A stretch of DNA of 64,000 nucleotides from JACVRW01 sp034664125 (GTDB lineage: Bacteria > Actinomycetota > Thermoleophilia > Solirubrobacterales > Thermoleophilaceae). Below are positions 1 to 8,079 of this stretch, in pieces (within the stretch, counting starts at the first letter, position 1; every line of letters starts with the position of its first letter). The notes beneath the pieces were generated by a model. It saw nothing but the letters and a program-made list of their open reading frames with translations, was not told the origin of the DNA and did no database searches. The translations under genes and the position numbers were made by a program. The stretch lies in contig JAXDIG010000009.1 in assembly GCA_034664125.1 (NCBI GenBank), forward strand, positions 67,404-131,403, given 5' to 3'.

Positions 1-1
1 C

Positions 2-1087
2 TGCCGGGGCGGGCGGACGCGGCGGCCGGCGATCATCCCGAACCTGCTCGGCGGCCGGCCGCAGCGCTTCGACCGCTGGGTGCACTCGATCAAGCCGGGC
101 AGGCCCACGCTCTGGGTCAAGCACATGCTGCTGCCGCACGGCCCCTACCTGTACCTCCCCTCGGGCGCGCAAACGCGCCCGCGGCCGGGTGACCTGCTGC
201 GGGGCATGAACACGGTCCCGGGCTTCCACGACGAGTTCCTGACCCGCCACAACGAGCAGCGCTACCTGCTCCAGCTCGGCTTCACGGACCGGCTGCTGGG
301 CCGCCTCGTGAACCGCCTCAAGGAGCAGGGGATCTACGACGACACGCTGATCGTGGCGACGGCCGATCACGGCATCGCCTTCCAATTCGGCGTGCAGACG
401 CGCCGCAGCGTGAGCCAGTCCAACGTCGAGGAGCTGACGCCGGTGCCGCTGTTCGTGAAGCGGCCGGGCCAGGACCGGGGGCGGATCAGCGACGTCTACG
501 CGCGCACGCTCGACGTCACGCCCACGATCGCCGACGTGCTGGGCTGGAAGGTCGGCTACGCCGTCGACGGCCACTCGGCCTTCGGCCCGGTCACGCGGCG
601 GCGGCACAACGTCACGCTCGACACACGCGACTTCTCGGCCATCGTGCACATCTCGGGCCGGCGCTGGGAGGCGCGCAGGCGCGCCGTCGTGCGCCGGCGC
701 CTGAGGCAGTTCGGCTCCGGGGACATCGGCTCGCTGTTCACGGGCATCGGGCCGCACCGCGACCTGATCGGGCGGACCGCGCCCGCGGTGGGAAGGGCAT
801 CCGTGCGGGCCTCGCTCACCCAGGCGAGCCTGTTCGCCGACGTGCGAAGGGCGAGCGGCGTGGTGCCGGCCCAGATAGCGGGCGACCTGCGCGGCGGAGG
901 CGACGGAGCCAAGCGCGACCTTGCCATCGCCGTCAACGGCCGCATCGAGGCGGTCGGCCGTTCCTTCTACCTCCAGGGCGACCCGACCGAGCACTTCGCG
1001 CTGATGGTCCCGGAAAGCGCTCTCCACGAGGGCAGCAACGCGATCGAGCTGTTCGAGGTCGTCGCGGGGCGCCTGCGGCGGCTCTAG
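2..1087 (+). CDS. Sulfatase-like alkaline phosphatase superfamily protein, 5' partial
   Basis: The open frame runs off the left edge, so only the last 361 residues are seen. The visible part aligns along its whole length with the next gene: both have CRGGRTRRP/CPGARTRRP, an LLPH-(G/E)-P-(Y/W)-(L/I)-YLPSG stretch, a (T/V)ADHGIAF motif and an RDLAIAVNGRI/RDLAVAVNGRI C-terminal region. The ADHG motif is a metal-binding signature of the alkaline phosphatase/sulfatase fold. The nucleophile region lies outside the window. Sulfatase-fold enzymes hydrolyse or transfer sulfate, phosphate or phosphonate esters; the substrate cannot be read here. It sits 10 bp upstream of a paralogue and probably forms an operon with it. 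An in-frame ATG exists at position 80, but homology continues upstream of it, so it is not the real start. Confidence 0.8.
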   Translation, partial: CRGGRTRRPAIIPNLLGGRPQRFDRWVHSIKPGRPTLWVKHMLLPHGPYLYLPSGAQTRPRPGDLLRGMNTVPGFHDEFLTRHNEQRYLLQLGFTDRLLGRLVNRLKEQGIYDDTLIVATADHGIAFQFGVQTRRSVSQSNVEELTPVPLFVKRPGQDRGRISDVYARTLDVTPTIADVLGWKVGYAVDGHSAFGPVTRRRHNVTLDTRDFSAIVHISGRRWEARRRAVVRRRLRQFGSGDIGSLFTGIGPHRDLIGRTAPAVGRASVRASLTQASLFADVRRASGVVPAQIAGDLRGGGDGAKRDLAIAVNGRIEAVGRSFYLQGDPTEHFALMVPESALHEGSNAIELFEVVAGRLRRL

Positions 1088-1097
1088 CCTTCGCCGC

Positions 1098-2657
1098 GTG
1101 CGCGCGGCAGTGCTGGTGCTCTTGCTCGTCGGCGCCGCGGCGGCAGCCGTGGCGGTCGTCGGACACGACGGGGCGGGAGCGGGCGGCCGCGCCGCCGACG
1201 AGCGCCGTCCGCCGGTGGTGATCGTCGTGTTCGACGAGTTCCCGAGCGACACGCTGATCGGCCCGGACGGTCAGATCGACGCCGCCCGCTACCCGAACTT
1301 CGCGGCGCTGGCCCGCACGTCGACCTGGTTTCGCAACGGGCACACGGTCTACGACTCGACGTTCAAGGCCGTCCCGGCGATTCTCGACGGGCGCATGCCG
1401 AGGCCCGGGACGGCGCCGGACGTGCGCAGCCACCAGCCGAGCATCTACCACCTGCTGGACCGGCTCGGCTACGACGTGGTCAAGGTCGAATCGGGCAGCG
1501 CCGTCTGCCCGCCGCGGATCTGCCCGGGGGCACGCACGCGCAGGCCGGGCGTGCTCAAGCGGCTCGCCGGCGGTGGCCGGCCGGCGCGCCTGCACAGGTG
1601 GATCGGGGCGATCCGCGACCGCCCGCGGCCGACGTTCTACTTCCACCACGCCCTGCTGCCCCACGAGCCCTGGATCTACCTGCCCTCGGGACACCAGAGC
1701 AGGCCCTCCGGCAACGACCCGATCGAGGGGATCAACCGCCCGGAGGGATTCCACGACCCGGTGCTCACCGATCACAACCACCTGCGGCACCTGCTCCAGG
1801 TGGGCTACACGGACCGCCAGCTCGGCCTGATCGTGCGCCGGCTGAAGCGCACCGGGCTGTTCGACAGCAGCCTGTTCATCGTGGTGGCGGATCACGGCAT
1901 CGCCTTCGAGGTGGGGGTCGACGAGCGCAGGCAGGTGACGGAGACGAACTTCGAGCAGGTGGCGGCGGTGCCGTTCTTCGTCAAGACGCCGCATCAGACC
2001 GAGGGGCGCATCGACGACAGCATCGTCCGCAACATCGACATCGTGCCCACCGTGGCCGGCGTGCTCCACACGAAGGTCTGGTGGAAGCACGAGAGCCGCT
2101 CGGTGTTCTCGGCAGCCGCCAGGGCGCGCACCCGGGTGGCGATGCCGCGGCGCGACTTCGCCCGCGTGATCTCCTTTGGCCGCGCCGAGTTCGAGCGGCG
2201 CCGCCACGAGCTGCGCCTCTGGCGCGCGAGCAAGTACGGGACCGGGGCGCAGAGCGAGCTGATGTTCGGCGACCCGTGGGAGTCCGCCTACCGCATCGGG
2301 CCGCACCCGGAGCTGATCGGCCGCCGCGTGCGCGCAGGCGCCGTCTCGGCATCGAGCCGCGTGCACGGCGAGGTCGCCAACGCGGGCCTGCTGGCCGACG
2401 TGGAGGCCACGGACGAGATCCTGCCCACGCGCGTGACGGGCCGGCTGAAGGGCGGCCCGCCCGGGGCCATGCGCGACCTGGCGGTGGCCGTAAACGGCCG
2501 CATCCGCGCCGTGGGGCGCAGCTTCCACCTGCGCGGCCGGCGTACGGAGTTCTTCTCGCTGCTGGTGCCCGAGTCGGCCCTGCGGCACGGCGGCAACACG
2601 GTCGAGGTGCTCGAGGTGCGGCCCGACGGCCGGCTCGCGGAGCTGGCCTCGACCTAG
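1098..2657 (+). CDS. Sulfatase-like exported hydrolase (paralogue of upstream gene)
   Basis: A 519-residue protein with a GTG start and an N-terminal hydrophobic segment (residues 2-22), likely a signal peptide or anchor, so it probably works outside the membrane. Residues 40-51 (VVIVVFDEFPSD) hold the first metal-binding Asp of the alkaline phosphatase/sulfatase superfamily. A Ser/Thr-rich stretch near residues 83-89 should contain the nucleophile, and an ADHGIAF motif gives the second metal site. No Cys is seen at the nucleophile position, so it is not a formylglycine sulfatase of the Cys type. Arylsulfatase-like, phosphoglycerol-transferase-like and phosphonate-ester roles are all possible. 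It follows its paralogue by 10 bp with no clear ribosome binding site. Its stop overlaps the stop of the convergent gene within a CTAG. Confidence 0.85.
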   Translation: MRAAVLVLLLVGAAAAAVAVVGHDGAGAGGRAADERRPPVVIVVFDEFPSDTLIGPDGQIDAARYPNFAALARTSTWFRNGHTVYDSTFKAVPAILDGRMPRPGTAPDVRSHQPSIYHLLDRLGYDVVKVESGSAVCPPRICPGARTRRPGVLKRLAGGGRPARLHRWIGAIRDRPRPTFYFHHALLPHEPWIYLPSGHQSRPSGNDPIEGINRPEGFHDPVLTDHNHLRHLLQVGYTDRQLGLIVRRLKRTGLFDSSLFIVVADHGIAFEVGVDERRQVTETNFEQVAAVPFFVKTPHQTEGRIDDSIVRNIDIVPTVAGVLHTKVWWKHESRSVFSAAARARTRVAMPRRDFARVISFGRAEFERRRHELRLWRASKYGTGAQSELMFGDPWESAYRIGPHPELIGRRVRAGAVSASSRVHGEVANAGLLADVEATDEILPTRVTGRLKGGPPGAMRDLAVAVNGRIRAVGRSFHLRGRRTEFFSLLVPESALRHGGNTVEVLEVRPDGRLAELAST

Positions 2658-3268
2658 GGGTCGCGCCTGTTGGGCAGCTGGCTCGGGTCGCGGTCGAGCC
2701 GGGTGTGCTTGGTCCTGACGTCGATGAAGAAGCACGTCCAGCGCTCCCGGTCGTCGTCGGGGATGCAGCTGCGGTAGTAGCCGTCCGTGTAGCGGCGGGT
2801 GTCCGAGGCCTCGAGATTGCGGCGCAGCTCCGCGTCGCCGTGGCCGGTCACGAAGTCGAACAGCTCCTTGGCGGCCCGCTCGCGCTGGTCGGTCTCGGCC
2901 ACGATCACGGGCCGGTTGGCCAGGCCGGCCGCGAGGATGCCGAACACGCTCGCCACCAGCAGGCCCGTGCCGATGCGATCGGAGAGCACCTCCAGCTGCG
3001 CCTTGGCCGGCGCGCCCGGGTCCGCCGCCGGCCGGCGCTTCCACATGCGGCGGGCCAGCCAGGGCGCCACGGCTCCGATGAGCACGATGTTGCCGAACGT
3101 GGCCACCAGGATGGCGGGGATCAGGTCGATGCCCTCGCGCACCGGCGACAGGTGGTGGAGCAGCAGGCCGTCGAGGAGCGTGAGCGCGGCGAACGACGGC
3201 CACATCCAGGCGCCGCGCAGCCGCCAGCGCATCCGGGTGGGCCAGAAGCGCTCCTCGTGAGGGTTCAC
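2654..3268 (-). CDS. Small membrane protein of unknown function
   Basis: About 204 residues from a GTG start; an ATG 12 codons later is an alternative. Two hydrophobic segments lie near residues 21-60, and a third (LLVASVFGILAAGLANRP) near residues 105-125. They are followed by a soluble tail with two Cys (SCIPDDDRERWTCFF) and an Asp/Arg-rich end. I chose the GTG because the NPHEERFWPTR leader reads like coding sequence and stops only 24 bp short of the divergent lipB start. The frame stays open further upstream, across antisense lipB, but that part is a shadow. I do not recognise the family. It converges on the sulfatase gene with a 4-bp stop overlap. Confidence 0.7.
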   Translation of the reverse strand: MNPHEERFWPTRMRWRLRGAWMWPSFAALTLLDGLLLHHLSPVREGIDLIPAILVATFGNIVLIGAVAPWLARRMWKRRPAADPGAPAKAQLEVLSDRIGTGLLVASVFGILAAGLANRPVIVAETDQRERAAKELFDFVTGHGDAELRRNLEASDTRRYTDGYYRSCIPDDDRERWTCFFIDVRTKHTRLDRDPSQLPNRRDP

Positions 3269-3279
3269 CGGCCGCAGGG

Positions 3280-3285
3280 TAGCCT
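3280..3285 (+). promoter_or_regulatory. Probable -10 element of leaderless lipB
   Basis: The hexamer TAGCCT fits the TANNNT pattern and ends 7 nt before the lipB ATG. No Shine-Dalgarno sequence lies between them, so the transcript probably begins at or next to the start codon. No convincing -35 was seen. Confidence 0.4.
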
Positions 3286-3292
3286 TGGGGAC

Positions 3293-3973
3293 ATGCGGGA
3301 GCTGTGGGTCACGCACCTCGGGGCCGTCCCATACGCGGAGGCATTCGAGCTGCAGCGGACGCTGCGCGACCGTCGCGCCGCCGGGGAGCTCCCGGACCTG
3401 CTGCTGGTGCTGGAGCACCCGCCGGTCTATACGCGTGGGAAGCGCACCGAGCCCGGCGATCTGCCGATGGGCGAGCACTGGTACCGCGAGCGCGGGATCG
3501 GAGTGGAGGACTCGGACCGCGGCGGTCGGGTGACCTACCACGGCCCCGGCCAGCTGGTGGCCTATCCGATCATGGCGGTGGCCCGCGTCGCCGACTTCGT
3601 GCACACGATGGAGAGCGCGATCGTCGCCGCGCTTGCGGACGAGGGCGTGCGCGCCGAGCCGCGCGCGGTGCCCTTCACCGGCGTCTGGGCGGGCGACTCC
3701 AAGATCGGCTCGATCGGCGTGCGCGTGCGCGAAGGCGTCTCGATGCACGGGCTGGCGGTGAACGTGGACAACGACCTGCGGCCGTTCGAGTGGATCGTGC
3801 CGTGCGGCATCGATCACGTTCAGGTGACCTCCGTCGCCCGCCAGACCGGCCGCTCGCCGTCGCTGCCGTGCTTCCGCAAGCGTATGGCGTACCGATTCGC
3901 TGACGCGTTCGGGCGCCGTCAGCGGCTGGTTTCGCTCGACCGGCTTGTCGAGCGCGAGGTCGTCGCGGCGTGA
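3293..3973 (+). CDS. lipB: Lipoyl(octanoyl) transferase LipB
   Basis: This cytoplasmic enzyme moves octanoate from acyl carrier protein to the lipoyl domains of 2-oxoacid dehydrogenases and GcvH, the first step of de novo lipoate synthesis. The 226-residue protein has the family motifs in order: EHPPVYTRG (residues 41-49), GGRVTYHGPGQLVAYP (78-92), the catalytic Lys in DSKIGSIGVRV (K137), HGLAVNVDNDL (152-162) and the catalytic Cys in VPCGI (C171). Length is normal. The longer upstream frame is open but runs antisense and through the neighbouring gene, so I start at the ATG. The stop overlaps the lipA start (GTGA), indicating translational coupling in a lipBA operon. Confidence 0.96.
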   Translation: MRELWVTHLGAVPYAEAFELQRTLRDRRAAGELPDLLLVLEHPPVYTRGKRTEPGDLPMGEHWYRERGIGVEDSDRGGRVTYHGPGQLVAYPIMAVARVADFVHTMESAIVAALADEGVRAEPRAVPFTGVWAGDSKIGSIGVRVREGVSMHGLAVNVDNDLRPFEWIVPCGIDHVQVTSVARQTGRSPSLPCFRKRMAYRFADAFGRRQRLVSLDRLVEREVVAA

Positions 3974-4914
3974 GCACGCGCTCGCGCTCTGCCCCGGGGG
4001 GCGCCCGGGTGCTCGACATGGGCGAGGTGCGCCCGTTCCGCGACCGCAAGCCGGAGTGGTTCAAGCGCCCGGCCCCGGGCGGGCCGCGCTACCGCGAGCT
4101 GCGCGGGATGATCGAGGGCCAGGGCCTGCACACGGTCTGCCAGGAGGCGGCCTGCCCCAACATCGGCGACTGCTGGGAGCGCGGCACCGCCACGTTCATG
4201 ATCCTCGGCGACACCTGCACGCGCCGCTGCGGGTTCTGCAACGTCAAGACCGGCAAGCCGACCCACAGCGACCCGCTCGAGCCGCTGCGCGTGGCGCAGT
4301 CGGTGCGCAAGATGGGGCTGCGGCACGCGGTCATCACGTCCGTCGACCGCGACGACCTGCCGGACCTCGGCTCGAGTGCCTTCGTGGGCGTGATCCGCTC
4401 GATCCGCAGGCTCGCGCCGGGCTGCAAGGTCGAGGTGCTCACGCCGGACTTCCGCGGCGAGGAGATGCCGCTCGCCCGCGTGATCGCCGAGCGCCCCGAC
4501 GTGTTCAACCACAACGTCGAGACGGTGCCGAGGCTGTACCCGCTGGCGCGGCGCGGCTCGCGCTTCCTGCGCTCCTGCCGCGTGCTGCGCAATGCCAAGG
4601 AAATGGGCGGCGGCGACATCGTGACCAAGTCCGGGCTGATGACCGGGCTCGGAGAGTCGAAGCAGGAGCTGATCGAGGCATTCGGCGTCCTGCGCGAGCA
4701 CGATGTCCAGGTGCTCACGGTGGGCCAGTACCTGCGGCCGACGCGCGACCACCTGCCGGTGGTGCGCTACTGGCACCCGGAGGAGTTCGCCGAGCTCGAG
4801 CGCGAGGCTTACGCGATCGGCTTCGAGTCCGTGGCCGCGGGCCCGCTGGTGCGCTCGAGCTACCACGCCGAACAGACGCTCGCGCGGGCGGGCGCCGGCT
4901 CCGCGCCTGCATGA
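3970..4914 (+). CDS. lipA: Lipoyl synthase LipA
   Basis: A radical SAM enzyme that inserts two sulfurs into protein-bound octanoyl groups. The 314-residue protein carries both iron-sulfur cluster motifs of the family. The auxiliary cluster is CQEAACPNIGDCW (C57, C62, C68), and the radical SAM cluster is CTRRCGFC (C83, C87, C90). The conserved RSSY motif near residue 297 supplies the Ser ligand of the auxiliary cluster. The GTG start overlaps the lipB stop by 4 bp, so the two are coupled. Substrate is the product of LipB. Length and motifs are complete. Confidence 0.97.
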   Translation: MSTRSRSAPGGARVLDMGEVRPFRDRKPEWFKRPAPGGPRYRELRGMIEGQGLHTVCQEAACPNIGDCWERGTATFMILGDTCTRRCGFCNVKTGKPTHSDPLEPLRVAQSVRKMGLRHAVITSVDRDDLPDLGSSAFVGVIRSIRRLAPGCKVEVLTPDFRGEEMPLARVIAERPDVFNHNVETVPRLYPLARRGSRFLRSCRVLRNAKEMGGGDIVTKSGLMTGLGESKQELIEAFGVLREHDVQVLTVGQYLRPTRDHLPVVRYWHPEEFAELEREAYAIGFESVAAGPLVRSSYHAEQTLARAGAGSAPA

Positions 4915-4994
4915 TGGCGGCGCCCCAGGGCGGGCCCACGCCCGGCTTCGCGTTCACCCGGACGATCGAGTTCCTCGACGTGTCCCCGCGCTGA
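4911..4994 (+). CDS. Possible 27-residue mini-ORF after lipA
   Basis: An ATG at 4911 overlaps the lipA stop (ATGA) and opens a 27-codon frame ending in TGA, 9 bp before the rhomboid start. Only the position and the overlap style, which matches real gene junctions nearby, support it. The peptide has no recognisable motif. It could instead be a leftover of the intergenic spacer. Confidence 0.25.
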   Translation: MMAAPQGGPTPGFAFTRTIEFLDVSPR

Positions 4995-5003
4995 GCCTCC
5001 GAC

Positions 5004-5786
5004 GTGCTCCCCATCAAGGACGACATCCCGACCCGCAGCTTCCCGTTCGTAACGCTGGGGATCATCGTGATCTGCTGCGCGGTCTACTTCTTCTTCGAGC
5101 ACGGCTTGTGGGGGCTCGGCGCGACCGGCAACGAGCGCGTGATCGAGTACGGCGCGATTCCGTACGAGATCACCCATCCGGGCAAGGAGTGCGCGGAAAG
5201 CGCCGGCCAGATCGTGTGCGAAGGCCAGGCCGGGGTCGTGGGCACGGCGCCGGACCAGGCGCCCTGGTGGGTCACGCTGGTCACCTCGATGTTCATGCAC
5301 GGCAGCCTGCTGCACCTGGCCGGCAACATGCTCTTCCTCTGGATCTTCGGGAACAACATCGAGGACTCGATGAGCAAGCCGCGCTTCGTCGCGTTCTACC
5401 TGCTGGGCGGGCTCGCGGCGCTCGCGGCCCAGACGCTGGTGGGCCCGAACGCAGCGGTGCCGACGGTCGGAGCGAGCGGGGCGATCGCGGCCGTCTTAGG
5501 CGCCTACGGCCTGCTCTACCCCCGCGCGCGCGTGATCACGGTGGTGTTCATCGTCATCTTCTTCACGATCATCGAGCTGCCCGCGCTGCTGGTCCTGGGC
5601 TTCTGGTTTCTCGAGCAGCTCCTCCTCGGGGCGAGCGACCTCGGATCGCAGACCGCCGGCGGCGGGGGCGGGGTGGCGTACTTCGCGCACATCGGCGGCT
5701 TCCTGTTCGGGCTGCTGGCGATCAAGCTGTTCGCCGATCGTGTCCAGGACGACTACGAGCGTCCGCACCGGCTGCCGGTGTACTGA
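5004..5786 (+). CDS. Rhomboid-family intramembrane serine protease
   Basis: A 260-residue multispanning membrane protein with the rhomboid signatures. The N-terminal helix starts after a charged leader (MLPIKDDIPTR), then HGSLLHLAGNMLFLWIFGNN contains the oxyanion-stabilising Asn (N108). The catalytic Ser is in GASGA (S158), and the catalytic His is in AHIGGFLFG (H229). Rhomboids cleave transmembrane substrates within the bilayer; the substrate is unknown. It starts with GTG just after lipA and overlaps the next small gene (TGATG), suggesting co-transcription from the lipB region onwards. Confidence 0.9.
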   Translation: MLPIKDDIPTRSFPFVTLGIIVICCAVYFFFEHGLWGLGATGNERVIEYGAIPYEITHPGKECAESAGQIVCEGQAGVVGTAPDQAPWWVTLVTSMFMHGSLLHLAGNMLFLWIFGNNIEDSMSKPRFVAFYLLGGLAALAAQTLVGPNAAVPTVGASGAIAAVLGAYGLLYPRARVITVVFIVIFFTIIELPALLVLGFWFLEQLLLGASDLGSQTAGGGGGVAYFAHIGGFLFGLLAIKLFADRVQDDYERPHRLPVY

Positions 5787-5968
5787 TGGGCCGCGCCACC
5801 GTTCTGGCCGGGACACTGGCGATCATCGTGCTGCTGATCGGGCTCACGATCGCGGCCGCAGCGCAGGGCGCGATCAACGTCGCGGGGGTGGTGGTAACGC
5901 TGCTGGTGCTGGCACTGCTGGGCTTTGGCGTACTGGGGGCGCTCTCGTCGCGCCCTCCCGATGAGTAG
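5786..5968 (+). CDS. Small membrane protein, 60 residues
   Basis: The ATG overlaps the rhomboid stop. The peptide consists of two hydrophobic segments (residues about 5-28 and 32-52) followed by SSRPPDE. It ends inside the first codons of the following carboxypeptidase gene, so it is embedded in a translationally coupled string. I do not recognise a family; a helper of the flanking membrane enzymes is possible but unproven. Confidence 0.6.
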   Translation: MGRATVLAGTLAIIVLLIGLTIAAAAQGAINVAGVVVTLLVLALLGFGVLGALSSRPPDE

Positions 5969-6947
5969 GCGGCGCGCCCGGCGCCTCGCCCGGGTATTCG
6001 CCACGCTCACGCTGCTGCTCGCGCCGCTCGCGGTGGGCGCCGCGGCCTACCTCTCCTTCGCGCCTCACCACGTGAGCGGCGGGGCGCCCCGGCTTCCGAT
6101 CGCGATGCACACGCCGCCGGTGGACCGCTCGGCCGACAAGGCCCGCGATCCGGCACCGGAGGTGAAGGACGTGCCCGAAGTCGCGCTCGCCGGCGTCGAT
6201 GCCTTCCACGTGAACCTGCGCAAGCCGCCGCGCGCCGGGCTCGTGTTCGATCTCGACACCGGCGAGGTGCTGTGGCGGCGCGACCCCATGCGCGTGCTGC
6301 CGATCGCCAGCCTGACGAAGATCATGACCGCGCTGTTGGTGGTGGAGCGGGGGCGGCCGGCCGAGCCGGTGCGGATCACCCAGGCGGCGCTCGACTACTC
6401 CGGCTCCGGGATCGGGCTGCTGCCGAAGGGTCGGCGCGTGCGTCTGGAGGCGCTGCTGAACGGGCTGCTGATCGTGTCGGGCAACGACGCCGCGATCGCG
6501 CTCGCCGTGCACGTGGCGGGCAGCGAGCGGCGCTTCGTCGGGCTGATGAACCGGCGTGCGCGCGAATGGGGGCTCCACTGCACCCACTTCGCCTCGTCCC
6601 ACGGGCTCGAGCCGGCAAACCGCTCCTGCGCGCGCGACCTGGCCGTGCTCACGCGGCTGGCCATGGCGAAGCCGCGCATCCGCCGGATCGCCCGCAGGCC
6701 CCAGGCGGCGCTGCGCTTCCCGATCAAGGGAGGCAAGCTGTACCTGACCGGCCACAACCCGCTGATGCGGATGGGCTACGCCGGGACGATCGGCCTGAAG
6801 ACGGGCTACACCGATGCCGCCGGCCGCTGCTTCGTTGGCGTGGCGCGCAGGGGCGCCCGGCGGCTGGGCGTGGTGCTGCTCGACTCGCGCGACCCCGCCA
6901 AGCACGCTCCGAAGCTGCTGGACGCGGGCTTCGCGAGCGCGGGGTAG
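5961..6947 (+). CDS. D-alanyl-D-alanine carboxypeptidase (S11 family, PBP5-like)
   Basis: A 328-residue penicillin-binding protein that trims the terminal D-Ala of peptidoglycan stem peptides. It has an N-terminal basic leader and hydrophobic segment (residues 12-32), so it is exported or anchored. The active site triad of motifs is complete: SLTK (S117-K120), SGN (173-175) and KTG (280-282). The catalytic domain starts near residue 90 (RAGLVFDLDTGEVLW). The usual C-terminal beta domain and amphipathic anchor of PBP5 are missing, as in many actinobacterial and Bacillus DacF-type forms. The start is the ATG overlapping the previous stop. A GC-rich hairpin follows the stop. Confidence 0.93.
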   Translation: MSRRRARRLARVFATLTLLLAPLAVGAAAYLSFAPHHVSGGAPRLPIAMHTPPVDRSADKARDPAPEVKDVPEVALAGVDAFHVNLRKPPRAGLVFDLDTGEVLWRRDPMRVLPIASLTKIMTALLVVERGRPAEPVRITQAALDYSGSGIGLLPKGRRVRLEALLNGLLIVSGNDAAIALAVHVAGSERRFVGLMNRRAREWGLHCTHFASSHGLEPANRSCARDLAVLTRLAMAKPRIRRIARRPQAALRFPIKGGKLYLTGHNPLMRMGYAGTIGLKTGYTDAAGRCFVGVARRGARRLGVVLLDSRDPAKHAPKLLDAGFASAG

Positions 6948-6954
6948 CCGCGCG

Positions 6955-6973
6955 GGCCGCGCTTCGCGCGGCC
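6955..6973 (+). terminator. GC-rich hairpin after the carboxypeptidase gene
   Basis: Perfect 8-bp arms GGCCGCGC and GCGCGGCC are separated by TTC, starting 7 bp after the stop codon. No T-run follows, so it may act as a weak or factor-assisted terminator. Confidence 0.45.
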
Positions 6974-6980
6974 GGCCTGG

Positions 6981-7009
6981 TTGACAGGCTCCCGTCGCTG
7001 GGTGAGGCT
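6981..7009 (+). promoter_or_regulatory. Sigma-70-type promoter of the DUF2510 gene
   Basis: A perfect -35 TTGACA (6981-6986) is separated by 17 bp from GAGGCT (7004-7009). This -10 lies 6 nt before the GTG start, consistent with a leaderless transcript. Confidence 0.55.
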
Positions 7010-7015
7010 AGTCGA

Positions 7016-7714
7016 GTGACCCAACCTTCAGCTCCAGCCGGCTGGTATGCCAACCCCGAGGATTCTCAGCAGCAGCGCTACTGGGACGGCACTCAGTGGA
7101 CCACGCACACGGCGCCGGCCGTCGCCCCGACACCGCCAGCCGTCGCCGCACCGCGGCCGGCCGTCGCCCCGACACCGCCGGCCGTCGCCGCGCCGGTGCC
7201 TGCCGTCGCGGCTGCGGCTCCCGCGGCTGTCGCGCTCGTCGCGGATCCCTACGCGCCGAACTTCAACTTTGCCGCCCTTTCCGCGGGGCAGCGGGAGTCC
7301 TACAAGCAGCACCGCCTCACGGAATTTCCGACCTGGGCATGGGTGCTGCTCAACATCGTCACCCTGGGGTTCTTCGGCGTCATCCAGCACGGCCTCAAGC
7401 ACGGCGCGCTGCCGAAGATCAAGCACGACGACTTCGGCGCCGGCAAGGGCATCGGGTTCCTGTTCATACCCTTTTTCAGCCTCTACTGGGTGTTCGTGTT
7501 CTGGCTGAGGCTGGCCGACCGGCTGAACTTCCAGTACCGGATCAGGGGCATGCCCGACCCGGTGTCGAAGGACCTCGCCCTGTGGACCGTGATCCTGGCC
7601 CTGGCGGGCGGGGTCATCCTGGTCACCTTGCCGGTCGCGCTCGTCACGGGTCTTATCGCGGGGGCGCAGATGCAGTCCGCCGCGAACGAGCTGGCTCGCG
7701 GCGAGGTGGGCTAG
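7016..7714 (+). CDS. DUF2510 membrane protein with Pro/Ala linker
   Basis: 232 residues. The N-terminal 30 residues hold the DUF2510 signature (AGWYANPEDSQQQRYWDGTQWT). A low-complexity Ala/Pro/Val linker follows (about residues 36-75). Then comes a membrane domain with hydrophobic stretches around FPTWAWVLLNIVTLGFFGVI, IGFLFIPFFSLYWVFVFWL and a C-terminal helix pair, resembling DUF4234-type proteins. The linker is encoded by an imperfect 42-bp tandem repeat. DUF2510 proteins are widespread in actinobacteria with no assigned biochemical role. The GTG start was chosen from the promoter spacing and the DUF2510 boundary. Confidence 0.82.
   Translation: MTQPSAPAGWYANPEDSQQQRYWDGTQWTTHTAPAVAPTPPAVAAPRPAVAPTPPAVAAPVPAVAAAAPAAVALVADPYAPNFNFAALSAGQRESYKQHRLTEFPTWAWVLLNIVTLGFFGVIQHGLKHGALPKIKHDDFGAGKGIGFLFIPFFSLYWVFVFWLRLADRLNFQYRIRGMPDPVSKDLALWTVILALAGGVILVTLPVALVTGLIAGAQMQSAANELARGEVG
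7118..7201 (+). repeat. 42-bp tandem repeat coding for an Ala/Pro linker
   Basis: Two near-identical 42-bp units begin with GCCGTCGCC at 7118 and 7160. They encode AVAPTPPAVAAP-type repeats in the linker of the DUF2510 protein. Such repeats can change in copy number between strains. Confidence 0.6.
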
Positions 7715-7769
7715 ACAAGGCGGCGCTAGCGCTCTCCCTCCCCGGGCTCGCGCTCGCGGGCTCTACTTA

Positions 7770-7842
7770 TGGAGCCAGCCGGGCTCGAACCGGCGACCTC
7801 CGGCTTGCAAAGCCGGCGCTCTTCCAGCTGAGCTATGGCCCC
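7770..7842 (-). tRNA. tRNA-Ala(TGC)
   Basis: A 73-nt cloverleaf on the minus strand. The acceptor stem GGGGCCA/TGGCTCC contains the G3:U70 pair that identifies tRNA-Ala. The anticodon loop CTTTGCAAG gives anticodon TGC. The T arm has GGTTCGAGCC and the discriminator is A. CCA is not encoded. Upstream on the minus strand a TACCAT hexamer ends 9 nt before the 5' end and may be the -10. Confidence 0.96.
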
Positions 7843-8079
7843 GTCGAGGCAATGGTAGGCGAGCGAGCGGGCGCGAACCATCTGGCGCACATGGACAGAT
7901 GTCGAGTTCTGGGCACTGAATTTCAGGCCCCGTTCAGGCGGAGCCGAAAAGCTCATTAACGACGGCACGGAGGGTTCCGTCGAATCAAGGCGGCGCTTGG
8001 CGCCGCTGGGTTGCATGAGCGCGGGGGCCGCCGGGGCGGGCGGCCCTCGCCGCAACTCTCCCCGGCGCGAACGCTGCGC

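Noticed and set aside
933..3203. Long minus-strand frame of 756 codons
   Set aside because: It runs antisense to the sulfatase gene and its translation is Arg/Pro/Ala-rich without motifs; it is a GC shadow.
1598..3292. Open frame upstream of lipB
   Set aside because: It overlaps the sulfatase and runs antisense to the membrane protein; lipB homology begins at 3293.
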